A stretch of 64,000 nt of DNA from contig NZ_BMSA01000010.1 in NCBI RefSeq assembly GCF_014648915.1, positions 223,316-287,315 of the forward strand, read 5' to 3'. The position numbers and the translations under genes were made by a program. The first letter of the stretch is position 1; each line of letters begins with the position of its first letter. Shown piece by piece: positions 17,952 through 27,273 of the stretch. The notes under the pieces were generated by a model. It searched no databases, was not told the DNA's origin, and saw only the letters and a list, made by a program, of their open reading frames with translations. This DNA is from Streptomyces phaeofaciens. GTDB taxonomy: Bacteria > Actinomycetota > Actinomycetes > Streptomycetales > Streptomycetaceae.

Positions 17952-19694
17952 CTACTCCCCGAGCAGGGCCCGTACCCGCTCCTGGCCCACGGCCAGCAGC
18001 AGCGTGGGCAGCCGGGGGCCGGTGTCGCGGCCGACGAGCAGGTGGTACAGCAGCGCGAAGAACGTCCGCTGGGCGGTCTTGATCTCGGCCGGCAGTTCCT
18101 TGGGCGTGGCGTCGGCGGAGAACCCGGCCTGCACCTTGGGGACGCCGTACACGAGGTGGGTGAGCCCGTCGAGCGACCAGTGCCCGGCGAGACCGTCGAG
18201 GAGCAGCCGCAGGGACTGCTGGGAGGCCTCGTCGAGGGACTTCAGCAGTTCGGCGTCGGGCTCCTGGCGCACGATGGTCCGCTGGTCGGCGGGGACGTGC
18301 GTGTTGATCCAGGCCTCGGCCTTGTCGTACCGGGGCCGGGCCTCGTCGAGCGTGGCGAGCGGGTTCTCGGGGTCGAGGTCGCTCAGGATCCGCAGTGCCT
18401 GGTCCTGGTGCCCGGCGGTGATGTCGGCGACGGACGCGAGCGTCCGGTACGACAGCGGCCGTACGGTGCGCGGCAGCTCACCGGCGGCGGTGCGCACCGC
18501 GCGGGAGTGCGCGGCGGCGTCGGCGGGCAGGACGGAGCCTTCGGCGACCTTGGCGTCGAGCTTGTCCCACTCGTCGTAGAGCCGCTGGATCTCCTGGTCG
18601 AAGGCGATCTTGAAGGACTGGTTGGGGCGGCGGCGGGCGTACAGCCAGCGCAGGAGCTGCGGCTCCATGATCTTCAGCGCGTCGGCGGGGGTGGGCACAC
18701 CGCCGCGCGACGAGGACATCTTGGCCATGCCGCTGATGCCCACGAAGGCGTACATGGGCCCGATGGGCTGCGTACCGCCGAAGATGCCGACGATCTGGCC
18801 GCCGACCTGGAACGACGATCCCGGGGAGGAGTGGTCGACGCCGGAGGGCTCGAAGATCACGCCCTCGTAGGCCCAGCGCATCGGCCAGTCGACCTTCCAG
18901 ACGAGCTTGCCGCGGTTGAACTCGTTCAGCCGGACGGTCTCGGAGAAGCCGCACACCGTGCAGGTGTACGTCAGCTCGGTGGTGTCGTCGTCGTAGGAGG
19001 TGACGGTCGTCAGGTCCTTCGCGCAGTTGCCGCAGTACGGCTTGTACGGGAAGTACCCGGCGGAGCCGGAGCTGCCGTCGTCCTCTGCCGCGGCGCCGGA
19101 GCCCTCGGCGGCCTCCAGCTCGGCCTCGTCGAGCGGCTTCTGCTGCTGCTTCTTCGCCGGGGCCTTCTTGGTGCGGTACTGGTCGAGGATCGCGTCGATG
19201 TCACCGCGGTGGCGCATGGCGTGCAGGATCTGCTCGCGGTAGACGCCGGTGGTGTACTGCTCCGTCTGGCTGATCCCGTCGAACTCCACGCCCAGCTCGG
19301 CCAGCGACTCGACCATCGCGGACCTGAAGTGCTCGGCCCAGTTCGGGTGCGGCGAGCCGGCCGGGGCCGGGACGGAGGTCAGCGGCTTGCCGATGTGCTC
19401 GGCCCAGGAGCCGTCGACGCCCGCGATGCCGGCGGGCACCTTGCGGTAGCGGTCGTAGTCGTCCCAGGAGATCAGGTGGCGGACCTCGTGGCCCCGGCGG
19501 CGGATCTCGTCGGCGACCAGGTGCGGGGTCATGACCTCGCGGAGGTTGCCCAGGTGGATGGGCCCGGACGGGGAGAGACCGGACGCGACGACGACCGGTT
19601 TGCCCGGGGCCCGGCGCTCCGACTCCTCGATGACCTCATCCGCGAAACGGGAGACCCAGTCGGTGGTCTCCGGGCTCTGAGCCACGATCGGCAC
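17952..19694 (-). CDS. lysS: Lysyl-tRNA synthetase, class I
   Basis: 580 residues from a GTG at 19694 with AGAGGA just upstream; an ATG at 19736 would add 14 residues. Unlike the usual class II enzyme, this is the class I type. The Rossmann core has a HIGH-like HLGN in SGPIHLGNLREVMTPH and KMSSS as the KMSKS loop. A zinc ribbon is present (CGNCAKD and CTVCGFS), with an insertion rich in Lys/Gln and acidic residues just before it. It charges tRNA-Lys. It is divergent from argS, with 139 bases between starts. Confidence 0.93.
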   Translation of the reverse strand: MPIVAQSPETTDWVSRFADEVIEESERRAPGKPVVVASGLSPSGPIHLGNLREVMTPHLVADEIRRRGHEVRHLISWDDYDRYRKVPAGIAGVDGSWAEHIGKPLTSVPAPAGSPHPNWAEHFRSAMVESLAELGVEFDGISQTEQYTTGVYREQILHAMRHRGDIDAILDQYRTKKAPAKKQQQKPLDEAELEAAEGSGAAAEDDGSSGSAGYFPYKPYCGNCAKDLTTVTSYDDDTTELTYTCTVCGFSETVRLNEFNRGKLVWKVDWPMRWAYEGVIFEPSGVDHSSPGSSFQVGGQIVGIFGGTQPIGPMYAFVGISGMAKMSSSRGGVPTPADALKIMEPQLLRWLYARRRPNQSFKIAFDQEIQRLYDEWDKLDAKVAEGSVLPADAAAHSRAVRTAAGELPRTVRPLSYRTLASVADITAGHQDQALRILSDLDPENPLATLDEARPRYDKAEAWINTHVPADQRTIVRQEPDAELLKSLDEASQQSLRLLLDGLAGHWSLDGLTHLVYGVPKVQAGFSADATPKELPAEIKTAQRTFFALLYHLLVGRDTGPRLPTLLLAVGQERVRALLGE

Positions 19695-19833
19695 GTCCTC
19701 TGTGTGTTCTGAAGGCTGGGATTGATGTGCGCCCATTCTCCCAGACCACCCCGCGCCCGGGAAAACCGCTTTACCCCCCGTGGGATACTGGGCCTGTCTA
19801 TCCATCCCCACGAGGAGAACGGCACCCACTCCT

Positions 19834-21603
19834 ATGGCCTCGGTCACGTCCCTCAGCCACTCCGTCGCGCAGCATCTCGCGTCCGCCCTCTCGGCCACCC
19901 TGCCGGAGGCCGCCGGAGCCGACCCGCTGCTGCGACGAAGCGACCGGGCCGACTTCCAGGCCAACGGGATCCTGGCCCTGGCCAAGAAGGCGAAGGCGAA
20001 CCCGCGCGAGCTGGCGACGCAGGTCGTCTCCCGGGTCGAGTCGGGTGGCCTGATCAAGGACGTCGAGGTCTCCGGGCCCGGCTTCCTGAACATCACGCTC
20101 ACCGACCGGGCGATCGTGGAGAACCTGGCGGAGCGGTACGCGGACGGCGAGCGCCTCGGGGTGCCCCTCGCGGAGCACCCGGGCACCACGGTGATCGACT
20201 ACGCGCAGCCGAACGTGGCCAAGGAGATGCACGTCGGTCATCTGCGGTCCGCGGTGATCGGTGACGCGGTGGTGCAGATCCTGGAGTTCACCGGTGAGTC
20301 CGTCGTGCGCCGGCACCACATCGGCGACTGGGGCACCCAGTTCGGCATGCTCATCCAGTACCTGATCGAGCACCCGCACGAGCTGGACCACAAGGGCGGC
20401 GAGGTCTCCGGCGAGGAGGCCATGTCGAACCTGAACCGCCTCTACAAGGCGGCGCGGTCGCTCTTCGACTCCGACGAGGAGTTCAAGACGCGTGCGCGGC
20501 GCCGGGTGGTGGACCTCCAGGCGGGCGAGCCGGAGACGCTGGCCATGTGGCAGAAGTTCGTGGACGAGTCGAAGATCTACTTCTACTCGGTCTTCGACAA
20601 GCTGGACATGGAGATCCGCGACCCCGACGTGGTCGGCGAGTCCGGCTACAACGACATGCTGGACGAGACCTGCCGCCTCCTGGAGGAGTCGGGCGTGGCG
20701 GTCCGCTCGGACGGCGCGCTCTGCGTCTTCTTCGACGACGTGAAGGGCCCGGACGGCAACCCGGTCCCGCTGATCGTGAAGAAGTCGGACGGCGGGTACG
20801 GCTACGCGGCCACCGACCTGTCCGCGATCCGGGACCGTGTCTTCAACCTGAAGGCCGACAGCCTGATCTACGTCGTGGACGCCCGGCAGTCCCTGCACTT
20901 CAAGATGGTCTTCGAGACCGCGCGCAGGGCCGGCTGGCTGAACGACGACGTCAAGGCCCACCAGCTCGCCTTCGGCACGGTGCTGGGCAAGGACGGCAAG
21001 CCGTTCAAGACGCGTGAGGGCGAGACGGTCCGGCTGGTGGACCTCCTGGACGAGGCGATCGACCGGGCCACGTCCGTCGTGCGGGAGAAGGCCGAGAAGG
21101 TGGGCCTGAGCGAGCGGGAGATCGAGGAGAACGGCCGGTACGTCGGCATCGGCGCCGTGAAGTACGCGGACCTCTCCACCTCCGCCGTGCGGGACTACAA
21201 GTTCGACCTCGACCAGATGGTGTCGCTGAACGGCGACACGTCCGTGTACCTCCAGTACGCGTACGCCCGGATCCGGTCGATCTTCGGCAAGGCGGGCGAC
21301 CGTACGCCGCTGGCCCACCCGGAGCTCGAACTCGCCCCGGCGGAGCGCGCGTTGGGTCTGCACCTGGACCGGTTCGGGGAGACGCTGGACGAGGTCGCGG
21401 CCGAGTACGCCCCGCACAAGCTGGCGGCGTACCTGTACCAACTGGCCTCGCTCTACACGACGTTCTACGACCAGTGCCCGGTGATCAAGCCGGCGCCGGC
21501 GCAGGAGGTCGCGGAGAACCGCCTCTTCCTGTGCGACCTGACGGGCCGCACGCTCCACCAGGGCATGACCCTGCTGGGCATCAGGACGCCCGAGAGGCTC
21601 TGA
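19834..21603 (+). CDS. argS: Arginyl-tRNA synthetase
   Basis: 589 residues, normal for bacterial ArgRS. The start ATG at 19834 opens the N-terminal Add-1 domain (MASVTSLSHSVAQHLASAL). The HIGH motif is HVGHLRSAVIGDA, and GDWGTQFGMLI and GYGYAATDLSAIRDR are conserved ArgRS blocks. As in most ArgRS enzymes the KMSKS motif is degenerate (GKPFKTREGE). The C-terminal DALR anticodon domain ends in TLHQGMTLLGIRTPERL. It charges tRNA-Arg. Confidence 0.96.
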   Translation: MASVTSLSHSVAQHLASALSATLPEAAGADPLLRRSDRADFQANGILALAKKAKANPRELATQVVSRVESGGLIKDVEVSGPGFLNITLTDRAIVENLAERYADGERLGVPLAEHPGTTVIDYAQPNVAKEMHVGHLRSAVIGDAVVQILEFTGESVVRRHHIGDWGTQFGMLIQYLIEHPHELDHKGGEVSGEEAMSNLNRLYKAARSLFDSDEEFKTRARRRVVDLQAGEPETLAMWQKFVDESKIYFYSVFDKLDMEIRDPDVVGESGYNDMLDETCRLLEESGVAVRSDGALCVFFDDVKGPDGNPVPLIVKKSDGGYGYAATDLSAIRDRVFNLKADSLIYVVDARQSLHFKMVFETARRAGWLNDDVKAHQLAFGTVLGKDGKPFKTREGETVRLVDLLDEAIDRATSVVREKAEKVGLSEREIEENGRYVGIGAVKYADLSTSAVRDYKFDLDQMVSLNGDTSVYLQYAYARIRSIFGKAGDRTPLAHPELELAPAERALGLHLDRFGETLDEVAAEYAPHKLAAYLYQLASLYTTFYDQCPVIKPAPAQEVAENRLFLCDLTGRTLHQGMTLLGIRTPERL

Positions 21604-21686
21604 CGCCTTACCCGCGCACGGAACCGGCTCCTCGCGCTCGCGCGTCCCCCCTGCGAAGGCGGGGAACGCGAGTGCGAGGAGAGTCG

Positions 21687-21842
21687 GTGGGCGGCGCGGA
21701 CGATCCGACGGTGGGCGAGGCCCTGTACGGCATGCTGCTGATCGGGGTGGCCGGTGTGGTGATCCCGGCGCTCGTGGTGCTTCCGCTCATCGGCCTGGGC
21801 ATCTGGCTGGCCCACCGTCCATGGGCCCGGAAGTCCCGCTGA
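21687..21842 (+). CDS. Small membrane protein
   Basis: 51 residues from a GTG at 21687 that has AGGAG five to seven bases upstream; a GTG at 21672 is a weaker alternative. One long hydrophobic stretch (MLLIGVAGVVIPALVVLPLIGLGIWLA, possibly two short helices with a central Pro) is followed by the basic end HRPWARKSR. It is convergent with the lipoprotein gene that follows. No family recognised. Confidence 0.55.
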   Translation: MGGADDPTVGEALYGMLLIGVAGVVIPALVVLPLIGLGIWLAHRPWARKSR

Positions 21843-21852
21843 CGGCGGACGC

Positions 21853-23151
21853 TCAGCCGATCGCCCGGTACGCCTCGATCCCGGCCGCCGGTGTCCGTAC
21901 CAGTCCCGCGTAGGCGCTCACGGCGAAGGGCGTGATCCCGCCGTCCGCCGCCCGGTCCTCGCCGGTGCGGGCGTCGAGGATCACGGGGCCGTTCTCCGTC
22001 CCGCCGTAGACGGCGCCGTGCCAGGCCGTGGAGATCTCGGGGACCAGGCGGTCCGTGCCGTCGCCCTCCTCGATCGACCAGAGTTCCTTCCAGGTGGTGT
22101 CGAGGGCGAAGACCCGCTTGTGGCCGTTCTCCCGGGCGGTGGACGCGCAGACCGTCGTGCCCCGCTCGTCCCACAGGCAGGTGAGGGAGGAGAGCCCGGC
22201 CGTCCTGGCGGAGCCGTAGGAGGCCGGCGGGCGGCCCGTCGAGGCGGTCAGCAGGACGGCGCCGTCCCGCTCGTCGTACGCGCGGGGGTCCAGATCGGCC
22301 GTGAACACACCGGCACCGACACCCACGGGGGCCAGCGTGGCGCCGAGGAGTTCCGGGCCGTCGTACGTCCAGGCGGGCTTGCCGTCGGCCAGGCCGACTC
22401 CCTGGACGGAGATCCCGCCGTCCGTCTCGCCGTTGGCGTCGGCGAGGCCGACGGTCACGCCCGTGTCGACGAACTTCGCGGCGAACCCCTCGGCCGTCCA
22501 GGCCGCCTTGTGGGTGCCGAGGGCGACGCCGACGGACGAGGCGTGACGGTCGTCGCCCAGCCGGATCACCGCGGTGTCCGCGTTGGCTCCGACGAGGACC
22601 GGATCGCCCTGCTCCCGGCTGCCCGGGCGCTGCACGGTCGTCGTCCACAGGCGCTTGCCGGTGCCCGGGTCGAGGGCGGTGACCTCGACGAGGGGCCGGT
22701 CGGGTGTGGTGCCGGAGCCGGGGGCGGTCACCGCGAAGGCCGCCAGCAGGGCCCGCTTCCCGTCGATCTGCGCGAAGACCGGCCGGGACACCGAGCCGGC
22801 GCCGTGGTCGGCGTCCTCGGTGGGCTCGCCCTGCGGCTTCACGCTCCACAGCCGCCGGCCGTCGAGGGCGCTCACCGCCCTGACCCCCCCGTCGGAGACG
22901 GCGTACGCGGTGGTGCCGTCCAGCCGGACGTTCCACGCCTCGTCGTCCAGGGCGCCGCCCACGATGTGCTGGGCTCCGGGATCCTCGAACGTCACGGGCG
23001 GATCGTAGGACTTGGCCGCCGGTGAGGCCGAAGTCCCGGGCCCCGCACCGCCGTCCGGGGTGTCCGCGTCCCCGGACCCGCCTCCCCCGCAGGCCGTGAG
23101 CAGTCCGAGCGCGGCCAGTATGCCCAGTGCGGATGCCGTTCGGCGTCCCAT
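21853..23151 (-). CDS. PQQ-like beta-propeller lipoprotein
   Basis: 432 residues from ATG 23151. The signal peptide ends in the lipobox LLTAC, so it should be anchored to the outer membrane face. The rest contains repeated blades such as VRAVSALDGRRLWSVKP, VTALDPGTGKRLWTTTV and VALGTHKAAWTAEG, the PQQ-like beta-propeller pattern with Asp/Gly-Trp turns. In streptomycetes such proteins are common on the surface, and no PQQ-dependent catalysis is implied. Ligand unknown. Confidence 0.82.
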   Translation of the reverse strand: MGRRTASALGILAALGLLTACGGGGSGDADTPDGGAGPGTSASPAAKSYDPPVTFEDPGAQHIVGGALDDEAWNVRLDGTTAYAVSDGGVRAVSALDGRRLWSVKPQGEPTEDADHGAGSVSRPVFAQIDGKRALLAAFAVTAPGSGTTPDRPLVEVTALDPGTGKRLWTTTVQRPGSREQGDPVLVGANADTAVIRLGDDRHASSVGVALGTHKAAWTAEGFAAKFVDTGVTVGLADANGETDGGISVQGVGLADGKPAWTYDGPELLGATLAPVGVGAGVFTADLDPRAYDERDGAVLLTASTGRPPASYGSARTAGLSSLTCLWDERGTTVCASTARENGHKRVFALDTTWKELWSIEEGDGTDRLVPEISTAWHGAVYGGTENGPVILDARTGEDRAADGGITPFAVSAYAGLVRTPAAGIEAYRAIG

Positions 23152-23245
23152 GCGTGTACCCCCGTACGCGTGTCGGCGGCGTTCCCGCCGCTCCCTTCGA
23201 TCATGGCATCCCGCACTGTCAGTGCCTGCCCCTACAGTCACCGGC

Positions 23246-24028
23246 ATGGCGACTCTTCCCAATCCGCTGCCGAAGCTCGCGTCCGATCCGAGCGGGCGTT
23301 CCCTGGGGCTGCGGCTCCCTCCGGGGCGACTGATCGACACGACCGGCGAGGACGACCCGTGGCACGAACCGCTGCTCTGGCACGCCGACAAGGGGGCCGC
23401 GCCGGGCACCTGGGCGGCGCTGGGCTCTCCGGCGGCACGCGCGGGGCTGCTGCCGGTTCTGATCGACCTCGGCAGCGATCAGGGCGGGCCGCAGAACTGG
23501 GACCTGATGCCCGGTGAGACGTCCTACCCCGGGGACCACGACGCCGAGGAGGTGCTCGCGGAGTTCTGGGGCGAGGACCCGTCCGAGGCGTGGCCGGGAC
23601 TGGCCGACGCCTGCGCCCTGGTCGCCGATCCGGACGTACGGGCCACCGAGGTCGCCGACTCCCTGACCGCGGGACCGGTCTGGTTCACGGATCCGCACCT
23701 GGCCCTGGTGCCGGCCCGCCGCTCCGCCGACATCCCGGCCGCCGTCGGCTGGTCCGGCCCGGTGAACCACGAGAACGACGTGGCCCGTCTCTCTGCCGTG
23801 CTGCGCTCCTGGGAGGACCGCTTCGGCATACGGGTCGTCGCCCTCGGCTTCGACGTCCTCGTGATCTCCGTGGCCGCCCCGCCCACCACGCTCGCCGCCG
23901 CCGAGTCCCTGGCGGCGGAGCACTTCGCGTTCTGCCCGGACAACATCGAGCAGAGCGCCCCGTACAGCCTGAGCGGGTACGCGCGGCGGCTCGTCGGCGA
24001 GCGCTCCTGGTCCTTCTGGTGGGACTGA
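23246..24028 (+). CDS. DUF4253-family protein
   Basis: 260 residues, no signal peptide or membrane helix. The C-terminal 110 residues match the DUF4253 pattern: ENDVARLSAVLRSWEDRFGIRVVALGFDVLVISVAAPP, then AAEHFAFCPDNIEQ and the end GERSWSFWWD. The N-terminal half is variable, with LLPVLIDLGSDQGGPQNWDL. It is probably a soluble cytoplasmic protein; some DUF4253 proteins are immunity-like, but no toxin gene lies next to it. Divergent from the propeller lipoprotein. Confidence 0.78.
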   Translation: MATLPNPLPKLASDPSGRSLGLRLPPGRLIDTTGEDDPWHEPLLWHADKGAAPGTWAALGSPAARAGLLPVLIDLGSDQGGPQNWDLMPGETSYPGDHDAEEVLAEFWGEDPSEAWPGLADACALVADPDVRATEVADSLTAGPVWFTDPHLALVPARRSADIPAAVGWSGPVNHENDVARLSAVLRSWEDRFGIRVVALGFDVLVISVAAPPTTLAAAESLAAEHFAFCPDNIEQSAPYSLSGYARRLVGERSWSFWWD

Positions 24029-24038
24029 CCCCGGCCCG

Positions 24039-25301
24039 CTACCGGCCGAGCAGCCCCTTGCCCAGCCTTCGCAGGCCCTCCCCGATCTCCTCGGGCGTCT
24101 GCGTCACGAAGCACAGCCGCAGCGTCGAACGGTCGGGCTCACCGGCGTAGAAGGGAGCGCCGGGGACGTACGCCACGTCCTGCCGCAGCACCTGCGGCAG
24201 CAGGGCCGTGGTGTCGTACGACTCCGGCAGCCGGGCCCAGAGGAACATGCCGCCGTCCGGGCTGTTCCACACCGACCCCTGCGGCAGGGCGTCCGGCAGG
24301 CCGGCGAGCATCGCGTCGCGCCGCTCCCGGTACACCGCCGCCACCCGCCGCACATGGGCGTCCAGGTCGCGGACGTCCAGATAGCGGGCCGCCGCGAGCT
24401 GGTTGACGGTCGGCGTGTGCAGGTCGGCGGCCTGCTTGGCGACGGCGCAGGCGCGGCGCAGCTCCGCCGGGGCGCGCAGCCAGCCCAGCCGCAGGCCGGG
24501 GGCCATCACCTTGGAGAAGGAGCCGAGCAGGACGGTGCGGTCGCGGGCGCCGGGGTGGGCGGCGATCCAGGGGACGTGCTCGCCGTCGTAGCGGAGTTCG
24601 CCGTAGGGGTCGTCCTCGACGATCCACAGGCCGTGCCGGGCGGCGACGGCGGCGAGCGCGGCGCGGCGCCCGGCGGGCAGGGTACGGCCGGTGGGGTTCT
24701 GGAAGGTGGGGACGGTGTAGAGGAGCTTGGGGCGTTCGCGGGCGACGAGTGCGGCGAGGGCGTCCGGGTCCGGGCCGTCCGCGTCCCCGGGGACGGCGAC
24801 GATCCGGGCCCCGGCCAGACCGAAGGCCTGGAGGGCGGCCAGATAGCAGGGCTCCTCGACCAGGACGGTGTCGCCGGGGTCGACGAGAGCGGTCGCCAGC
24901 AGCGACAGGGCCTGCTGGGAGCCGGTGGTGACGAGCAGGTCGTCGGCGTCGGTCGGCAGGCCGCGGGCCGTGACACGCGCCGCCAGCCGCTCGCGCAGCG
25001 CCGGCTCTCCCTCGGTCGTGGCGTACTGGAGGGCCTGGGCCGGGGCCTCCTCCAGCACGTGCCGGAACGCGTCCGCGACCCCCTCGCGGTCGAACAGCTC
25101 CGGAGCGGGCAGCCCGCCCGCGAAGTTGATCACCTCGGGGCGGGCGGTGACGGCGAGGATGTCCCGCACCGGCGAACCACCGGTCGTCCGGACCCGGTCG
25201 GCCAGCGGGGGGACGGGGCTGGACGGGGAGGCCGGGACGGCGGTCGCGGTGGCGGCGGACGCGTGCGCGGATGCGGATGCGGGCGCGGATGCGGGTGTCA
25301 T
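24039..25301 (-). CDS. PLP-dependent aminotransferase (class I/II, 2-aminoadipate transaminase-like)
   Basis: 420 residues. Fold type I aminotransferase: TTGSQQALSLL binds the cofactor phosphate, NPTGRTLP and EDDPYGELRYDG carry the conserved Asn, Asp and Tyr, and the PLP Lys is in GSFSKVMAPGLRLGW. The C-terminal substrate Arg is in STLRLCFV. It resembles LysN/aromatic aminotransferases and the aminotransferase half of MocR regulators, but the N-terminus has only an Ala/Ser-rich tail of about 30 residues and no DNA-binding domain. Natural substrates unknown. Confidence 0.9.
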   Translation of the reverse strand: MTPASAPASASAHASAATATAVPASPSSPVPPLADRVRTTGGSPVRDILAVTARPEVINFAGGLPAPELFDREGVADAFRHVLEEAPAQALQYATTEGEPALRERLAARVTARGLPTDADDLLVTTGSQQALSLLATALVDPGDTVLVEEPCYLAALQAFGLAGARIVAVPGDADGPDPDALAALVARERPKLLYTVPTFQNPTGRTLPAGRRAALAAVAARHGLWIVEDDPYGELRYDGEHVPWIAAHPGARDRTVLLGSFSKVMAPGLRLGWLRAPAELRRACAVAKQAADLHTPTVNQLAAARYLDVRDLDAHVRRVAAVYRERRDAMLAGLPDALPQGSVWNSPDGGMFLWARLPESYDTTALLPQVLRQDVAYVPGAPFYAGEPDRSTLRLCFVTQTPEEIGEGLRRLGKGLLGR

Positions 25302-25521
25302 GGCCGCACCATAGAGAGATACGTGCCGTCTACACCTGGCTTTTCGGCATACGGACACCACCGCGGCCCGCGCGCCCGCCGCCCGTACACCGGTCGCCCG
25401 TCCCGTACCGCGTCCCAGGGATGCGATGTCGGCGCAGGTCACAGGGCACGGGACCGGATCCGCGTCCCGAGTCGGGCGCCGGAGGTGGCCGGCCGGAGGC
25501 GGGACGACCGAGGCTTGCCGC

Positions 25522-25743
25522 ATGTCCCCACGCCCCACTCCCGCAACCGCCGTTCCGGTCCGCCGCCGCGTCCGGCTGCTGGCCGCCGCGCTGACCGCCG
25601 TCGCCGCGCTCACCCTCACCGCGTGCCACGACGGCGAGGGCCTGCGCGACGAGGGGCCGTCGGGGAACAGCACGTCGACCGGCGCCGACGGCGAACCCGC
25701 CGGCAGCACCGGCGCCGACAGCGGTAGCGGCAGCGGTTCCTAA
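25522..25743 (+). CDS. Short lipoprotein, possible remnant of a DUF4232 lipoprotein
   Basis: 73 residues. The basic start, hydrophobic stretch and lipobox (TLTAC) are followed by HDGEGLRDEGPSGNSTS and a Gly/Ser tail ending GSGSGS. The first 45 residues closely parallel the start of the DUF4232 lipoprotein at 27274 (LALTAC, then ENGTGTRDEGAS), but the 150-residue domain is missing. It may be a truncated paralogue or a small lipoprotein in its own right. Its stop overlaps, tail to tail, the stop of the regulator gene by three bases. Confidence 0.55.
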   Translation: MSPRPTPATAVPVRRRVRLLAAALTAVAALTLTACHDGEGLRDEGPSGNSTSTGADGEPAGSTGADSGSGSGS

Positions 25744-27086
25744 GGCGTCGCGGAGGCTCCCGCCCGCTGCCAGGCGGAACCGCCGAGCGGGAACTCGTAG
25801 GCCGGGCGCCCGTTGTCGCCGCTGGTGCGGAACGGCCTGCCCTCGTCGTCGATCCTCAGCGTGCCCCGCCGTGAGCCGCTGGACCAGGACAGCTCCAGAT
25901 ACCAGCTCACGTCGTACGCGGAGGCGTCGGCGGTCACGTAGTAGACCTCCGGGTCGGACTCGCTCACCGTGAACGGGAAGTCCCGGTGCCCCGCCTCGGG
26001 CACCAGCGCCGGGCGCGCCGCGTCCAGGGCGACCGAGAAGGCGCGCGTCGGCACACTGCCGCCGCAGCCGACGCCCGGGTAGCCCATGGCGTAGTCGTTC
26101 CAGGCGAGCGGGGAGCGCACGGCCACCGTACGGACCGTCAGGCTGTCCACGACCACGGTCTCGGCGCCCCGCCCCTGCACCGTCAGTTCCAGGTACTGCT
26201 CCCCCGCCGACACGGCCCCGTGCCGGGAGACCCAGGCCGGCGCGTCCGGCTCGACCGGCGGCGGGCTGACCTCCCCCGGTCCCTGCCGGATCAGGTAGTG
26301 CTGCCCGCAGGGACTTTCCCAGGCGTACGGGCGGATGGTGACCGTCAGCGGGACGGCCGTGCCGGAACCCTCGGCCGCGGTGTCGGACCCGGCGGAACCG
26401 GCGGCGGACGCGGAGGGCGACGAGGCGGACGAGGGGGAGGCGGAGCCGGACGGGGTCCCGGTCGCGGTCGGCGAGGGGGAGGCCGAGGCGGACGGCGAGC
26501 CGCCCCGCTCACCCCGCCCCTGCGCGGACGCCGCCCCCACGGAGCCTTTGGCGCCGCCGTCGTCGTCCGTGCCACCGCCCGGAAGGACGAGGGCCAGGGC
26601 GAGCGCCACGGAGCCGAGGGCGACCGCGGCACCGACACCGGCGAGGAACAACGGGCGGCGGGTGCGCGGGGGTTGCCCACCGCCGGCCGTACTCACGACG
26701 ACCTCCGTGTCCTCGGCCCGCTCCGTCTCCTCGGCCCGCTCCGTCTCCCGACCCTTCTCCCTCTCCCTCTCCCTCTTGCTCTCGCTCTCGCTCCCGCTCT
26801 CCTGCGCGGTCGGCTCGGGGGCGGACTCGGCCGGGCTCCCCTTCTTGCCCCGCCCCGCGTCCGCGAGCACCCAGCGCCGGTGCAGTTCGACGAGTTCCTC
26901 CGGGGCCGCCTTGCAGAGGCGGGCCATGCGCTCCACCGGCGCGTAGTCCGTGGGCACCGCGTCCCCGTTGCAGTAGCGGTGCAGCGTCGACGTACTCATG
27001 TGAAGGCGTTTCGCGAGCGTCCCGTAGCTCAGCCCGGAGCGCGCCTTCAGATGTCGCAGCAGCTCCGCGAAGTCGGTCGCCGACAC
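25740..27086 (-). CDS. Membrane-anchored helix-turn-helix protein
   Basis: 448 residues from a GTG at 27086 with GGAGG four bases upstream; an ATG at 27110 would add eight. An XRE-type HTH comes first (FAELLRHLKARSGLSYGTLAKRLHMSTSTLHRYCNG), then a charged Glu/Arg/Ser linker (KREREREKGRETERAEE). One membrane helix follows (LFLAGVGAAVALGSVALALALVLP), then a Ser/Ala/Thr/Pro stalk and an extracellular domain of about 200 residues containing two Cys. This layout suggests a regulator that senses an outside signal. The target is unknown; flanking lipoprotein genes are candidates. Confidence 0.78.
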   Translation of the reverse strand: MSATDFAELLRHLKARSGLSYGTLAKRLHMSTSTLHRYCNGDAVPTDYAPVERMARLCKAAPEELVELHRRWVLADAGRGKKGSPAESAPEPTAQESGSESESKREREREKGRETERAEETERAEDTEVVVSTAGGGQPPRTRRPLFLAGVGAAVALGSVALALALVLPGGGTDDDGGAKGSVGAASAQGRGERGGSPSASASPSPTATGTPSGSASPSSASSPSASAAGSAGSDTAAEGSGTAVPLTVTIRPYAWESPCGQHYLIRQGPGEVSPPPVEPDAPAWVSRHGAVSAGEQYLELTVQGRGAETVVVDSLTVRTVAVRSPLAWNDYAMGYPGVGCGGSVPTRAFSVALDAARPALVPEAGHRDFPFTVSESDPEVYYVTADASAYDVSWYLELSWSSGSRRGTLRIDDEGRPFRTSGDNGRPAYEFPLGGSAWQRAGASATP

Positions 27087-27273
27087 CGTTCCTCCACCCC
27101 CATGTCCCATCCCGGCGTTCCAGGGATGGTGTGTTTTCCCAGCTCAGTCCCGTTACGGGCGTTCCAGTGTCCCTGATCGTCCGCCGGTCGTGGCGGCCGG
27201 GACGGATGCGGTCACAAGCTTTGACCGACCAAGGACACCGCCGCAACACGGCACCACGGAAGAGGACTTCACG